From Candidatus Poribacteria bacterium (GTDB lineage Bacteria > Poribacteria > WGA-4E > WGA-3G): DNA of 33,913 nt. Positions 16,940-25,054 of the stretch are shown piece by piece. Position 1 is the first letter of the stretch. Each line of letters starts with the position of its first letter. A program made the position numbers and the translations under genes. The notes under the pieces are model-generated. The model saw nothing but the letters and a program-made list of their open reading frames with translations, did not search any database and was not told where the DNA came from. The stretch covers positions 1-33,913 of the forward strand of contig JAGWBV010000020.1 of NCBI GenBank assembly GCA_021295715.1, written 5' to 3'.

Positions 16940-17934
16940 ATAATTTTATTCTCATCGCAAACCCCATTTCTGGTAAGGGACACGCGGAAAGCATTGCTGA
17001 ACAGGCGTATGCTGCGCTTACCGAAGCCGGAGCTCACGGACAGTTGGTGTTCACTTCGGCATCCGGCGATGCCAAGCGTTTCACGCAGGAAGCCGTCTCT
17101 GATGGAATTCGATCCGTGATTGCGTGCGGTGGCGATGGGACGCTCCACGAGGTTGTCAACGGTATCGCGACGGTTCCAGATGTGACCTTAGGTCTGCTCC
17201 CGTGTGGTCGTGGCAACGATTTCGCAGCGGCGATCGGTGTGCCGCTGAAACCGGAAGCCGCAATTGCAACCCTCTTATCTGGCACGCCTATCCACGTGGA
17301 TTTAGGATGTTGCTATAATAGCAGTCAGCAGTTAGTTGTTAATCCAAATGATGTAGCCCGTAATGAAATGGAGGGCGGATCTACGGAAAGGTGCTTCACT
17401 GTCCAAACCTCACTGACCGAACCGCAAGGAAAAATTAAAAACTATTTTACCACCATTGCGACCTGCGGTTACGATACGGAAGTGAGCCGCCGTGCGGCGA
17501 AAGGAACGCCGCTGTTTGCAGGCACTGCCTCCTACGCTTACGCCGCAGTGGAGACACTTTTCTATTACGAACCGCCGTTTGTGCGTCTTGAAGGCGATTT
17601 CGGTGTCCACGAGGGACCCCTGCTCCTTGCTGCGACAGGCATCACAAGTCGATATGGGGGCGGATTTCAGATTGTGCCGAACGCTCGCATCGACGATGGA
17701 CTTTTCGATGTCTGTATTATCCGTCCAGTGTCCGCTCTAACGGTGTTACGGCTACTGGTAACGCTTTTCTGGGGTGGACATGTTTCGCATCCCGCCGTAT
17801 CCATACACCAAACCCGCACTTTAACAATCGAGACCGACACCCCCATGCTGCTGTATGCCGATGGCGAGCCAATGTGCGAAACCCCCGCCACAATTGAGAT
17901 TATCAAAGACGGACTCACTGTCCTGGCACCCTGA
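16936..17934 (+). CDS. Diacylglycerol/lipid kinase (YegS/DgkB-like)
   Basis: This 332-residue cytoplasmic lipid kinase has the DAGK catalytic domain motifs: IANPISGKG at the N-terminus, ACGGDGTLHEVVNG for nucleotide binding, LPCGRGNDFA, and DDGLFDV in the C-terminal half. YADGEPM near the end is also typical. It phosphorylates a membrane lipid such as diacylglycerol using ATP. Residues about 126-169 (starting at NSSQQLVVNPNDVARNEM) interrupt the usual continuity between VDLGCCY and NYFTTIATCGYD and are encoded by repeat DNA, including a structured element at 17353-17441. The frame stays open, so the protein carries a repeat-encoded insertion of about 43 residues. ATG at 16936 overlaps the upstream stop as ATGA. 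The insertion lies on the beta-sandwich side and may or may not disturb activity. Confidence 0.88.
   Translation: MNNFILIANPISGKGHAESIAEQAYAALTEAGAHGQLVFTSASGDAKRFTQEAVSDGIRSVIACGGDGTLHEVVNGIATVPDVTLGLLPCGRGNDFAAAIGVPLKPEAAIATLLSGTPIHVDLGCCYNSSQQLVVNPNDVARNEMEGGSTERCFTVQTSLTEPQGKIKNYFTTIATCGYDTEVSRRAAKGTPLFAGTASYAYAAVETLFYYEPPFVRLEGDFGVHEGPLLLAATGITSRYGGGFQIVPNARIDDGLFDVCIIRPVSALTVLRLLVTLFWGGHVSHPAVSIHQTRTLTIETDTPMLLYADGEPMCETPATIEIIKDGLTVLAP
17353..17441 (+). repeat. Structured GTAGCC/GNRA element A, in frame inside the lipid kinase gene
   Basis: It begins GTAGCCCGTAATGAAAT and ends ACCGCAAGGAAAAATTAAAA. GCCC (17356-17359) pairs with GGGC (17373-17376), and CCGCAAGG gives a GCAA tetraloop. 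Compared with copies B and C it lacks the central A/T-rich hairpin, so it is an internally deleted form. It is translated in frame as part of the kinase. Confidence 0.7.
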
Positions 17935-17958
17935 GCAGACTGCGATCCCTCCTGAGTC

Positions 17959-17974
17959 CTCCGCAAGCGCGGAG
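17959..17974. other. 6-bp hairpin between convergent genes
   Basis: CTCCGC AAGC GCGGAG lies between the stop codons of the lipid kinase and the acyl-CoA ligase. No clear T-run adjoins it on either strand, so a bidirectional terminator role is only possible. Confidence 0.35.
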
Positions 17975-18036
17975 AGAGGCAGGCTACCGTCTTCAGTAGG
18001 AAGATACTCCGATTCCTGACTGTCTTTTTCAAAACC

Positions 18037-18166
18037 GTAGCCCGTAATGAAATTAGGTTTCCTTAAATGGCATAATTTGTCTTTGCTTTACATTTGGAGG
18101 GCGGCTCGAACACGGAAACCGCTAAATCCACAGATGCCATAACTTATCCGCAAGGAAAAATTAAAA
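18037..18166 (+). repeat. Structured GTAGCC/GNRA element B, overlapping the 3' end of the acyl-CoA ligase gene
   Basis: GTAGCCCGTAATGAAATTA opens the element; GCCC (18040-18043) pairs with GGGC (18099-18102). The central part shares TTAAATGGCATAATTTGTC and TTTGCTTTACATTTGG with copy C. The end is TCCGCAAGGA followed by AAAATTAAAA, a GCAA-capped hairpin. Its last six bases, read on the other strand, give the TAA stop codon and final Phe codon region of the ligase. Confidence 0.7.
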
Positions 18167-19939
18167 GTCCTCTGGATACATCTCCTCAATCGTATCGCCG
18201 TATCGTTCCATAATAACGTTCCGCTTCAACTTTAGCGTGGGTGTCATCTCATCTGCTTCTTGAGAAAATTCTTTATCGAGTAGCGTAAACCGTCGTACCT
18301 GTTCAAAGTCCGAGAAATCGGTTAAACGGCTCCGGATTTCGCCTTGAATCAGTTGTTGCACCTCACGCGTTTCAAGCATCGTCGCGAGGTCATCCGTCGC
18401 AACGTTATTCTCTGCCGCCCACGCCTTGAGTGCATCAAAATTGGGAACGATCAGTGCCGCGAGATTCTTGCGTTCGTTGCCGACTAACAGAATCTGGTTA
18501 ATGAAGGGGCTTTGCACCAACTCGCTTTCTATCGGTTGCGGTGCGACATTCTTGCCGTTGGAGAGCACAATGATGTTCTTCTTCCGATCGGTAATCTTAA
18601 CGAACCCATCCTCATCAATGATACCGATGTCGCCTGTGTGAAACCAACCCTCTCCATCAATAACCTCTGCTGTCGCTGATTCGTTGTTAAAATAGCCCTT
18701 CATGACGTGTGGACCGCGAGTTAAAATCTCACCATCTTCAGCGATGCGCACCTCTACACCCTGGACAGGCACACCAACGGTTCCGAACCTCCATTGTGCT
18801 GGGTGGTTCATACTGATGACAGGTGAGGTCTCTGTTAAGCCGTACCCTTCCAAGATCAGTATCCCCGCCGCGTGGAAAAATTCAGCGATCGATTGTGGTA
18901 ACGCTGCGCCACCTGAGACGAAAAAGCGTAAACGCCCCCCCGTTGCTGCCTTCAATTTCGCGAAGACCAGTTTGTCGGCGATATTCTGTTGTAATTGCAA
19001 AATCGCAGACGGCTTTTTCCCCTTTTGAATCGCTGAACTGACGGATGAACCGACTGAGACTCCCCAATGAAAAATCTTCTGTTTCAGCGATGAGCCTTCT
19101 TGCACGGCGCGCAGAATTCTGTCATGCATGGTTTCATAGAGTCTCGGCACACTGAGCATCACTGTCGGAGCCACCTCCCGCATATTCTGTGCGACCGTGA
19201 ACGTGCTCTCCGCATAAGCCACCTTCGCACCGGAGAACAACGGCACGTAGTGCCCGCCGAGCCGTTCAAATACATGCGATAAGGGTAGGAACGACAACAA
19301 CACGTCTGTATCACTGACATCAATCAGCGATTTACACGCCTGTAAATTTGAAATGAAATTCGCATGTGTCAGCATAACCCCCTTCGGATCTCCTGTTGTC
19401 CCTGACGTATAGATAATCGTTGCGATGTCGTCTTCGCTCGCGTAGGAGGGGTTTCTAACCCCGATTCCTTGTCCGTCCAGTTCACAGACCGCCTCAAATT
19501 GGATAACACCCTCTGGGAGTTCACCTTCAATCGGGTCAAAGACAATTATCTGTTCCAGTGTCGGCACTTCGTCTCGGATAGCGGTTACCTTTTCCAACTG
19601 CCTACTCGTGGAGACACAGATAATTTTTGATCCGGAATCTTTTAGAATGTAACCCACCTGTGCCGCAGTCAGCGTTGAGAACATCGGTACGGTTACCGCA
19701 CCGGCTTTGAGGCTACCAAAATCCGTGATTGCCCATTCAGGACGGTTCTCGGAGAGGAGTGCAACCCGGTCGTTCTTTTGCACCCCTAAGGCGGTTAACC
19801 CTTTACGAAACGCGTCCACCGATTCACCGAATTCAGTGTAAGAGATGTCTTGATAGGTGCCACCTTTCGGTTTATGTGCCAATGCCGGTTTACTACCATA
19901 ATGCTGGATTGAATGTTCTAACAAAGATATGAGTGTCAT
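18161..19939 (-). CDS. Long-chain acyl-CoA synthetase / AMP-dependent ligase
   Basis: This 592-residue adenylate-forming enzyme activates fatty acids with ATP and CoA. The P-loop-like YTSGTTGDPKG is at residues 177-187, FLPLSHVFER follows, GYGLTETSP is the A5 motif, and GWFHTGDIG with TDRKKNIIVLSNGKNVAP is the FACS signature region. The length and SSAIQKGKKPS region fit the FadD15/FAA1-like long-chain group. The start (CAT at 19937-19939) has GGAGAAG 7 bases upstream on the minus strand. Residues 160-167 (GVRNPSYA) are encoded by a GTAGG-type palindrome, and the stop comes from structured element B, so both ends of the insertion history are visible. It is divergent from the proteasome cluster. 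Confidence 0.93.
   Translation of the reverse strand: MTLISLLEHSIQHYGSKPALAHKPKGGTYQDISYTEFGESVDAFRKGLTALGVQKNDRVALLSENRPEWAITDFGSLKAGAVTVPMFSTLTAAQVGYILKDSGSKIICVSTSRQLEKVTAIRDEVPTLEQIIVFDPIEGELPEGVIQFEAVCELDGQGIGVRNPSYASEDDIATIIYTSGTTGDPKGVMLTHANFISNLQACKSLIDVSDTDVLLSFLPLSHVFERLGGHYVPLFSGAKVAYAESTFTVAQNMREVAPTVMLSVPRLYETMHDRILRAVQEGSSLKQKIFHWGVSVGSSVSSAIQKGKKPSAILQLQQNIADKLVFAKLKAATGGRLRFFVSGGAALPQSIAEFFHAAGILILEGYGLTETSPVISMNHPAQWRFGTVGVPVQGVEVRIAEDGEILTRGPHVMKGYFNNESATAEVIDGEGWFHTGDIGIIDEDGFVKITDRKKNIIVLSNGKNVAPQPIESELVQSPFINQILLVGNERKNLAALIVPNFDALKAWAAENNVATDDLATMLETREVQQLIQGEIRSRLTDFSDFEQVRRFTLLDKEFSQEADEMTPTLKLKRNVIMERYGDTIEEMYPEDF
19442..19466. repeat. GTAGG-type palindrome inside the acyl-CoA ligase gene
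   Basis: GTAGGA is followed by GGGGTTTCTAACCCC, a perfect 6-bp palindrome around TCT. On the minus strand it codes in frame for GVRNPSY, just before the conserved EDDIATIIYTSG. Confidence 0.65.
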
Positions 19940-19974
19940 AAGAGTGCTTCTCCTGTTTGCCTCGCAGATTTCTT

Positions 19975-19999
19975 GTAGGAGGGATCTCCGAATCCCGAC
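19975..19999. repeat. GTAGG-type palindrome between divergent genes
   Basis: GTAGGA, then GGGAT CTCCGA ATCCC. It lies 36 bases upstream of the ligase start on the minus strand and could be in its leader. Confidence 0.55.
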
Positions 20000-20075
20000 G
20001 CTATCCTAACATATGAACTGACGGAAGTCAAGTTAATCGTTCGCAAATGGCATTCTTCCTAAACTTGTTTTTTTC

Positions 20076-20105
20076 TTGCTTTTGTGTGACGAATTGTGCT
20101 AAACT
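20076..20105 (+). promoter_or_regulatory. Candidate promoter for the proteasome cluster
   Basis: TTGCTT, an 18-base gap and TAAACT preceded by TGC lie about 120 bases before the arc start. A second TGGTAAACT at about 20177 is an alternative. The match is only moderate. GAGGAG at 20212-20217 is the ribosome binding site of arc. Confidence 0.3.
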
Positions 20106-20225
20106 ATTGAAAATTATCGCAGTAGACCCCAATTTAAGCGGCATCTGAATATATATTCGCAAAATTGTGGGAAATGTGGTAAACTCTATCGTAAAGTCAT
20201 CCGCGCTGTCTGAGGAGACATCCAA

Positions 20226-22046
20226 ATGTACGATAAGAAGAATCGTAAAACTGCCGGTCCAGGTCCCGATAGGAACGACCTGTTTATTGAAGATGACGAG
20301 GAAATTGAAGAGGAACTCACCCCCGAAGAGGAGGCAATGGGTTCTGGCTATTCGTTGCAGTTAATTCACCACATTATTGCCGAGACCCCTGTAGATGACC
20401 GCCGCCGTCGCTGGCTCATGGAACTCCGTCGCTCTATTCTCAACGATGAAGGTGAATTTCAGGAGAGGGTCCGCGCGATTCAGCAGGAGGCACTCCGTAT
20501 CCACGCCGAAATGGAGGAGCAAATTGAGAAACTCACCGCACCCGCGAATCGGATCGGAACCTTGCTCGGATTGCCCAAAGAGGACATTGCCCGCGTTATC
20601 GTCGGCGGCTCCGAGTACTATGCGAACATTGATACGGAACTGAAGGCATCTAACCTCAAAAAAGGGTTCAGCGTCCTGTTAAACGACGCTTTTGTCGTTG
20701 TCGGTGAACTCGGATACAACGATGCGGGTCCTATTGCAAAGATAGCCGATGTCATGCCCGATGGTCGGCTCCGTATCGGTCAAGAACCGAATGCTCAAAC
20801 TGTCATTCTTGAACGTTCCGCAGACCTCGTGGATGAGAAACTCAAGCCCGGTGATGAAGTGCGGATTGACTCCAACTTCCGTGTTGCCCTTGAACATATC
20901 GCAGCCAAAGAGACAGACGCTTACGCACTTGAAGCAGTGCCGAATATACCGTGGTCAAAGGTCGGTGGGCTTGACGATACTATCCAACGCATTAAGGACA
21001 CGATTGAACTTCCAATCTTGCACCCTGAACTTTTTGAACGATTCCAGTATAGCGCACCGAAAGGTTTCCTGCTCCACGGTCCGCCAGGATGTGGAAAAAC
21101 ACTCATTGGAAAAGCGACCGCTTACAACTTAACACAACGTCTCCGAAGGGAAAGCGGCGAGGATGTTGAAGGCTGTTTCCTACATATCAAGGGACCTGAG
21201 ATTCTCAACATGTGGCTCGGTGAATCTGAGCGGAAGGTGCGAGAGATTTTTCAGATTGCCCGTGAGAAAAAAGAGGACGGCAAACTGGCGTTTGTCTTTA
21301 TTGATGAAGCGGAGTCAATATTGGGTACACGGCGGGCACTCAGATCCCACAGTATCTCGAATACACTGGTCCCGATGTTTTGTGCAGAGATGGACGGTAT
21401 TGAATCTCTGCAGGATGTCGTCATTATCTTGGCGACGAACCGTCCTGACCTGATTGACCCTGCCATTTTGCGTCCAGGACGCATTGATAGAAAAATTAAA
21501 GTAACACGTCCAGATGCAAAGGCTGCAAAGGATATCTTCCGCATTTACCTCACCCCTGAACTCCCCATCGCTTCACTCCTTGATGGAGAAAACGAGACCG
21601 AAACAGGAGAAGGTGAAACACCGCCCGAAGTTATCCCAGCTGAGAAAGCCGTGGCAGACCTGATCGCACAGGTCATTGATGAGATGTTCCGTGAAGACGA
21701 AAACAACCGATTCCTTGAGGTGTCTCTCAGGAGTGGCAGACGCGATATCCTCTATAAGGGACATCTGTGCAGCGGGGCAATTATTGAGTCGATTGTGCAG
21801 CGGGCGAAGGAGTCCGCACTCAAACGTGCGATTCAGAACCCAGACAAGGAAAGTGGTATTACACGCACTGATCTGTTAGACGCACTCGCCGCAGAGTATA
21901 GCGAAAGCGAAATCTTCCCACCGACTGAGGCGACTGAAGATTGGCTCAAACTTCTTGATTACGATCCCGCGAACGTTGTCAAAGTTACGCCTATGAAGGC
22001 TGAGAAACAGGAACGACGCAAAGCATCCGGATCACGCGTCATTTAG
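20226..22046 (+). CDS. arc: Proteasome-activating AAA ATPase (ARC/Mpa family)
   Basis: This 606-residue hexameric unfoldase feeds tagged substrates into the 20S core. An acidic N-terminus (about 18-37) leads into a helical, coiled-coil-like region (about 60-115, with EFQERVRAIQQEALRIHAEM), where Mpa binds Pup. Next come OB-like domains (about 116-230) and one AAA domain with Walker A GPPGCGKT (285-292), Walker B FVFIDE (356-361), ATNRPDLIDPAILRPGRID, and a C-terminal helical part. Single AAA domain plus coiled coil plus OB domains distinguishes ARC/Mpa from Cdc48. The C-terminus is SGSRVI and lacks the GQYL-type end with penultimate Tyr that docks Mpa to the core in actinobacteria. It is the first gene of the cluster, 108 bases ahead of dop. 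Confidence 0.93.
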   Translation: MYDKKNRKTAGPGPDRNDLFIEDDEEIEEELTPEEEAMGSGYSLQLIHHIIAETPVDDRRRRWLMELRRSILNDEGEFQERVRAIQQEALRIHAEMEEQIEKLTAPANRIGTLLGLPKEDIARVIVGGSEYYANIDTELKASNLKKGFSVLLNDAFVVVGELGYNDAGPIAKIADVMPDGRLRIGQEPNAQTVILERSADLVDEKLKPGDEVRIDSNFRVALEHIAAKETDAYALEAVPNIPWSKVGGLDDTIQRIKDTIELPILHPELFERFQYSAPKGFLLHGPPGCGKTLIGKATAYNLTQRLRRESGEDVEGCFLHIKGPEILNMWLGESERKVREIFQIAREKKEDGKLAFVFIDEAESILGTRRALRSHSISNTLVPMFCAEMDGIESLQDVVIILATNRPDLIDPAILRPGRIDRKIKVTRPDAKAAKDIFRIYLTPELPIASLLDGENETETGEGETPPEVIPAEKAVADLIAQVIDEMFREDENNRFLEVSLRSGRRDILYKGHLCSGAIIESIVQRAKESALKRAIQNPDKESGITRTDLLDALAAEYSESEIFPPTEATEDWLKLLDYDPANVVKVTPMKAEKQERRKASGSRVI

Positions 22047-22051
22047 GAATG

Positions 22052-22146
22052 GCTATCGGCTATCGGTTATCGGCAGTCAGCAAAGAGATGACTTTTTTCG
22101 ACACGCTTACCTCTTTGCTGACGGCTGACCGCTGACGGCTGACCGC
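22052..22146. repeat. Palindromic CAGTCAGC/ATCGGC-family element between arc and dop
   Basis: The left arm is GGCTATCGGCTATCGG, then CAGTCAGCAAAGAG; the right arm is CCTCTTTGCTGACGGCTGAC with further GCTGACGGCTGACCGC words. CAGCAAAGAG and CTCTTTGCTG are exact complements. It occupies nearly the whole arc-dop gap, so it would form a hairpin in a cotranscript. Confidence 0.65.
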
Positions 22147-22154
22147 TTTAAAAT

Positions 22155-23681
22155 ATGGAAAGACTTTTTGGAATCGAAACTGAATACGGAATAACGCTCG
22201 AAAATGAAGCGCATATTGATGCCGTCAAGCAGTCTATTGAGCTAATAAAAAGTTACCGACAAGAAGATTTTCGACCCGTGTGGGATTACCGCGGTGAGGA
22301 TCCGTTTCGAGATGAACGCGGCTTTCGGGCGAGCGCACTTTCCAATCATCCCGATGAGAAGGAAGAAGAACAGCGCGACCGAAAACGCAATATTAAAGAA
22401 CGGCTCTCTTTTGCTGAAATCAAAAGTGATCATATTCTCACCAACGGGGCGCGACTCTACAACGACCACGCACATCCGGAGTACTCAACGCCTGAATGTA
22501 GGAGTCTCTTTGACCTCGTCGCACACGATAAAGCCGGCGAGCGCATCCTTCAACGGTGTGCCGAAACACGCACTGAGAAACTCGGAAAACGGGTGCTTTT
22601 ATACAAAAATAATACCGATTTCCATGGGCATAGTTACGGGTGCCACGATAACTACCTCATGGCACGCGAAGTGCCTTTTGAAACGCTCAAGCAAGGTATC
22701 ATGCCGTTCTTTATCACGCGCCAGATCTTCGCCGGGGCAGGAAAACTCGGCATTGAAACAGAAGCTGGACTCGCGACACCAGGGCACTATCAGTTATCTC
22801 AACGATCCGATTTCTTTCACGTGGAAGCGAGTGTCGATACGATGCATAATCGTCCTATCGTCAATACGCGAGATGAACCGCACGCCGATGCATCTAAATA
22901 TCGTAGGCTGCACGGCATCGCGGGAGATGCGAATATGTCCGAATACGCAACGGCACTCAAGGTCGGCACGACAGCACTCGTGATTGCCTTGATTGAACAG
23001 CGGATGGTGCCGGAGAGGTTAGCACTCGTCAACCCGATTGATACCATCAAAACTGTATCGCATGACCAAACGTATCGTTGGATAGTAATGACGGCAGAAG
23101 GGAAATCAATGTCCGCTATCGACCATCAACGTGAGTATCTTGCCCTCGCGCAGAAACATCTCAGTAAGGGCGAGGGTGCCTCGTTCCTACCGGAAACGGA
23201 CTGGGTGCTCACTGAGTGGGAGGATACCCTCAACGCGCTTGAGGCGGATCCAATGTCGCTCACCGATCGACTTGATTGGGTCGCGAAGAAATGGCTGCTG
23301 GAAACGTTTGCTGAGGAAGAGGAAGTCGCTTGGGATGACCCATGGCTCCAAAGTTTGGATTTAGAATATCACAATATCGCTCTCGATGAAGGGTTATACT
23401 ATGGGATTCCGATGCGGCGCCTCGTCACAGACGAGCAAATTAATGCCGCACTCCATAATCCGCCTGCCGACACACGGGCATACTTCCGCGGACGCGCTGT
23501 AGATCGATTCAGCAGTGCCATAAAAGCGATCCAGTGGGATAGTATTACCTTCACTGTAAAGGGACGCACCCAAGAAATCAATCTGAATGCCCTCGCCGAT
23601 GCGGCGATCGCACGTCAATATAACGAGGCACTCGATCAATCGCCAAACGTTGAGACGCTCATTGAAAAGTTGCATCTATAA
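22155..23681 (+). CDS. dop: Deamidase/depupylase of the Pup/UBact system (Dop)
   Basis: This 508-residue enzyme of the glutamine-synthetase-like PafA/Dop family begins MERLFGIETEYG, with the metal/ATP-binding Glu8. It has the long N-terminal insertion that marks Dop (about residues 38-94, with DPFRDERGF) before ILTNGARLYNDHAHPEYS (catalytic-type Asp104). VNTRDEPHAD, RRLHGIAGDANMSEYATALK and the C-terminal DLEYHNI are further family blocks. In actinobacteria Dop deamidates Pup-Gln and removes Pup from substrates; here the modifier already ends in Glu, so removal and recycling would be its role. No strong ribosome binding site is seen before ATG 22155. It lies 16 bases before ubact. Confidence 0.93.
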   Translation: MERLFGIETEYGITLENEAHIDAVKQSIELIKSYRQEDFRPVWDYRGEDPFRDERGFRASALSNHPDEKEEEQRDRKRNIKERLSFAEIKSDHILTNGARLYNDHAHPEYSTPECRSLFDLVAHDKAGERILQRCAETRTEKLGKRVLLYKNNTDFHGHSYGCHDNYLMAREVPFETLKQGIMPFFITRQIFAGAGKLGIETEAGLATPGHYQLSQRSDFFHVEASVDTMHNRPIVNTRDEPHADASKYRRLHGIAGDANMSEYATALKVGTTALVIALIEQRMVPERLALVNPIDTIKTVSHDQTYRWIVMTAEGKSMSAIDHQREYLALAQKHLSKGEGASFLPETDWVLTEWEDTLNALEADPMSLTDRLDWVAKKWLLETFAEEEEVAWDDPWLQSLDLEYHNIALDEGLYYGIPMRRLVTDEQINAALHNPPADTRAYFRGRAVDRFSSAIKAIQWDSITFTVKGRTQEINLNALADAAIARQYNEALDQSPNVETLIEKLHL

Positions 23682-23697
23682 AAAAAGGAGACATAAA

Positions 23698-23895
23698 ATG
23701 ACAGCCAAGATGATTGCTCAACTTGAACGTAAGCAAAGAGACACCAAACCCATCGGACCCGGTGACGGCGATGGCGATAACGAGGGACCCAAAAGACAGA
23801 AAGTCAGCCGGCCCGATACACAAGAACTGCTCAAGCGGATGCGCCGTGTGGACAAAGATCAGTCCAGACGGTACCGCCAAAGAACGGGAGAGTGA
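23698..23895 (+). CDS. ubact: UBact, ubiquitin-like protein modifier (Pup-like)
   Basis: This 65-residue, mostly polar protein is the modifier. Its C-terminal half (PDTQELLKRMRRVDKDQ, then SRRYRQRTGE) has the basic RYRQR-[T/S]-G-E ending that I recall for UBact proteins of Nitrospirae and candidate phyla, not the acidic, GGQ-ending Pup of actinobacteria. A Gly/Asp-rich linker lies at about residues 20-30. The last two residues are Gly-Glu, so the side-chain carboxylate of Glu65 can be used by PafA without deamidation. ATG 23698 has AAGGAG at 23685-23690, 7 bases away; the longer upstream frame overlaps dop. Its stop overlaps the prcB start as TGATG. Position between dop and prcB is the standard location of the modifier gene. 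Confidence 0.9.
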   Translation: MTAKMIAQLERKQRDTKPIGPGDGDGDNEGPKRQKVSRPDTQELLKRMRRVDKDQSRRYRQRTGE

Positions 23896-24740
23896 TGAAT
23901 CAAGAACCAAAGAACCTCACGCCTTCAGGTGTGGGAGTTGTCAGCCATAAAGGGGACTTCCTAAGCCTTTTAAAACACGCAAACTATCCCTTGAAAATAG
24001 ATTTGCCATCCGAAACAACACAGCACGGGGCTGACCTTGAAATAGCACATAGTACGACAGTTGTCGCTGTTCGTTACCGGGATGGTGTTATGATCGCAGG
24101 GGATCGGCGTGCTACCGCTGGGACTTCTGTTATCTATGATCGAGCAGAGAAGGTTTTGCAGATTGATAAGCATTCTGTGCTCGCGATTTCAGGTTCACCC
24201 GCAATCGCTTATGAGATCGCCAGAATATTGGAGCACTCGTTTCAATACTTTCGCCGCAGCCAACTCCAGGAATTGAGTCTTGAGGGTAAGCTCCGAATGC
24301 TATCGCGACTCATCCGGGAGAATCTACCGATGGCACTTCAAGGCATCGGAGGCGTTATCCCAATCTTTGCACTCTACGATTTGAATGCCGCTGATGATGA
24401 GAATGGTGGTAAAATTTTCTTCTATGATGCACTCGGTGCACACTTTGAAAATGTCAATTTTGCTACGACCGGTTCCGGTTCTATCTGGATCCGCGGTGTC
24501 TTGCGTTATCTCTCTCGGTTTGGTGATACACCCTTGCAGGAGATGGATGAGCGGCAGGCGATCATCACGATCTTACGTCTCTTGGACACAGCAAGCGAGT
24601 ACGATGCCGCAACGAGCGGTTACAACGCAAGGGCACAAATATTTCCAAATATCAAGACAGTGACGCGCACCGGCGTTGAAGATGTTTCCGATGATGAATT
24701 GGAAACCTGTTACGCTGAAGCACAATCAGAGCAAGTGTAA
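23895..24740 (+). CDS. prcB: 20S proteasome beta subunit (PrcB), catalytic
   Basis: This is the N-terminal-nucleophile protease subunit, 281 residues as a precursor. A propeptide of 53 residues precedes Thr1 (Thr54 of the precursor; codon at 24054) in AHS-TTVVAVRY. Counting from Thr1, Asp17 is in AGDRR and Lys33 in AEKVLQI, completing the catalytic Thr/Asp/Lys set; GSGS and SEYDAATSG are the later structural motifs. The residue before Thr1 is Ser, where Gly is usual. The start is ATG 23895, overlapping the ubact stop by one base (TGATG); a GTG at 23892 would add one residue. Coupling to ubact suggests coordinated translation. The partner alpha subunit follows after a 402-base repeat-filled gap, which is longer than the near-zero prcB-prcA spacing usual in actinobacteria. 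Confidence 0.94.
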   Translation: MNQEPKNLTPSGVGVVSHKGDFLSLLKHANYPLKIDLPSETTQHGADLEIAHSTTVVAVRYRDGVMIAGDRRATAGTSVIYDRAEKVLQIDKHSVLAISGSPAIAYEIARILEHSFQYFRRSQLQELSLEGKLRMLSRLIRENLPMALQGIGGVIPIFALYDLNAADDENGGKIFFYDALGAHFENVNFATTGSGSIWIRGVLRYLSRFGDTPLQEMDERQAIITILRLLDTASEYDAATSGYNARAQIFPNIKTVTRTGVEDVSDDELETCYAEAQSEQV

Positions 24741-24779
24741 CTTGAAACCCTACTGCTTGTGAAAACTTTGGTGCCGTCG

Positions 24780-24852
24780 CACCCCGTAGGAGTGCTATGT
24801 CTATAGAAAATGGTATATTCAGGTCCACCCCACCCCGTAGGAGTGCTATGTC
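24780..24852. repeat. Two 22-bp direct repeats, 51-bp period
   Basis: Units at 24780-24801 and 24831-24852 are identical: CACCCCGTAGG followed by AGTGCTATGTC. They contain the GTAGG motif of the other palindromic repeats but no obvious palindrome of their own. They lie between prcB and structured element C. Confidence 0.75.
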
Positions 24853-24880
24853 AAACAGGTGGCTTCTTCATCCAAAGCGC

Positions 24881-25027
24881 GTAGCTCGTAATGAAATTAT
24901 GCCTTAAATGGCATAATTTGTCTTTGCTTTACATTTGGAGAGCGGATTTCAGAACGGGATGTCAAAGTTCAAACCCGCCATGTTTAACCGCAAGGTAAAA
25001 TTAAAAAACCGTAAGGAAAATTAAAAA
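24881..25027 (+). repeat. Structured GTAGCC/GNRA element C between prcB and prcA
   Basis: GCTC (24884-24887) pairs with GAGC (24940-24943), a compensated change relative to GCCC/GGGC in copies A and B. Inside is a perfect 10-bp hairpin AAATTATGCC TTAAAT GGCATAATTT (24894-24919). AACGGG and CCCGCC form a second stem. The terminal unit is present twice: ACCGCAAGGTAAAATTAAAA and ACCGTAAGGAAAATTAAAAA, with GCAA and GTAA loops. Confidence 0.7.
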
Positions 25028-25054
25028 GTTTTCAGTTAAACATAAATCTAAACC

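Noticed and set aside
23587-23697. N-terminal extension of the UBact frame
   Set aside because: It overlaps dop in another frame; the ATG at 23698 has a strong AAGGAG.
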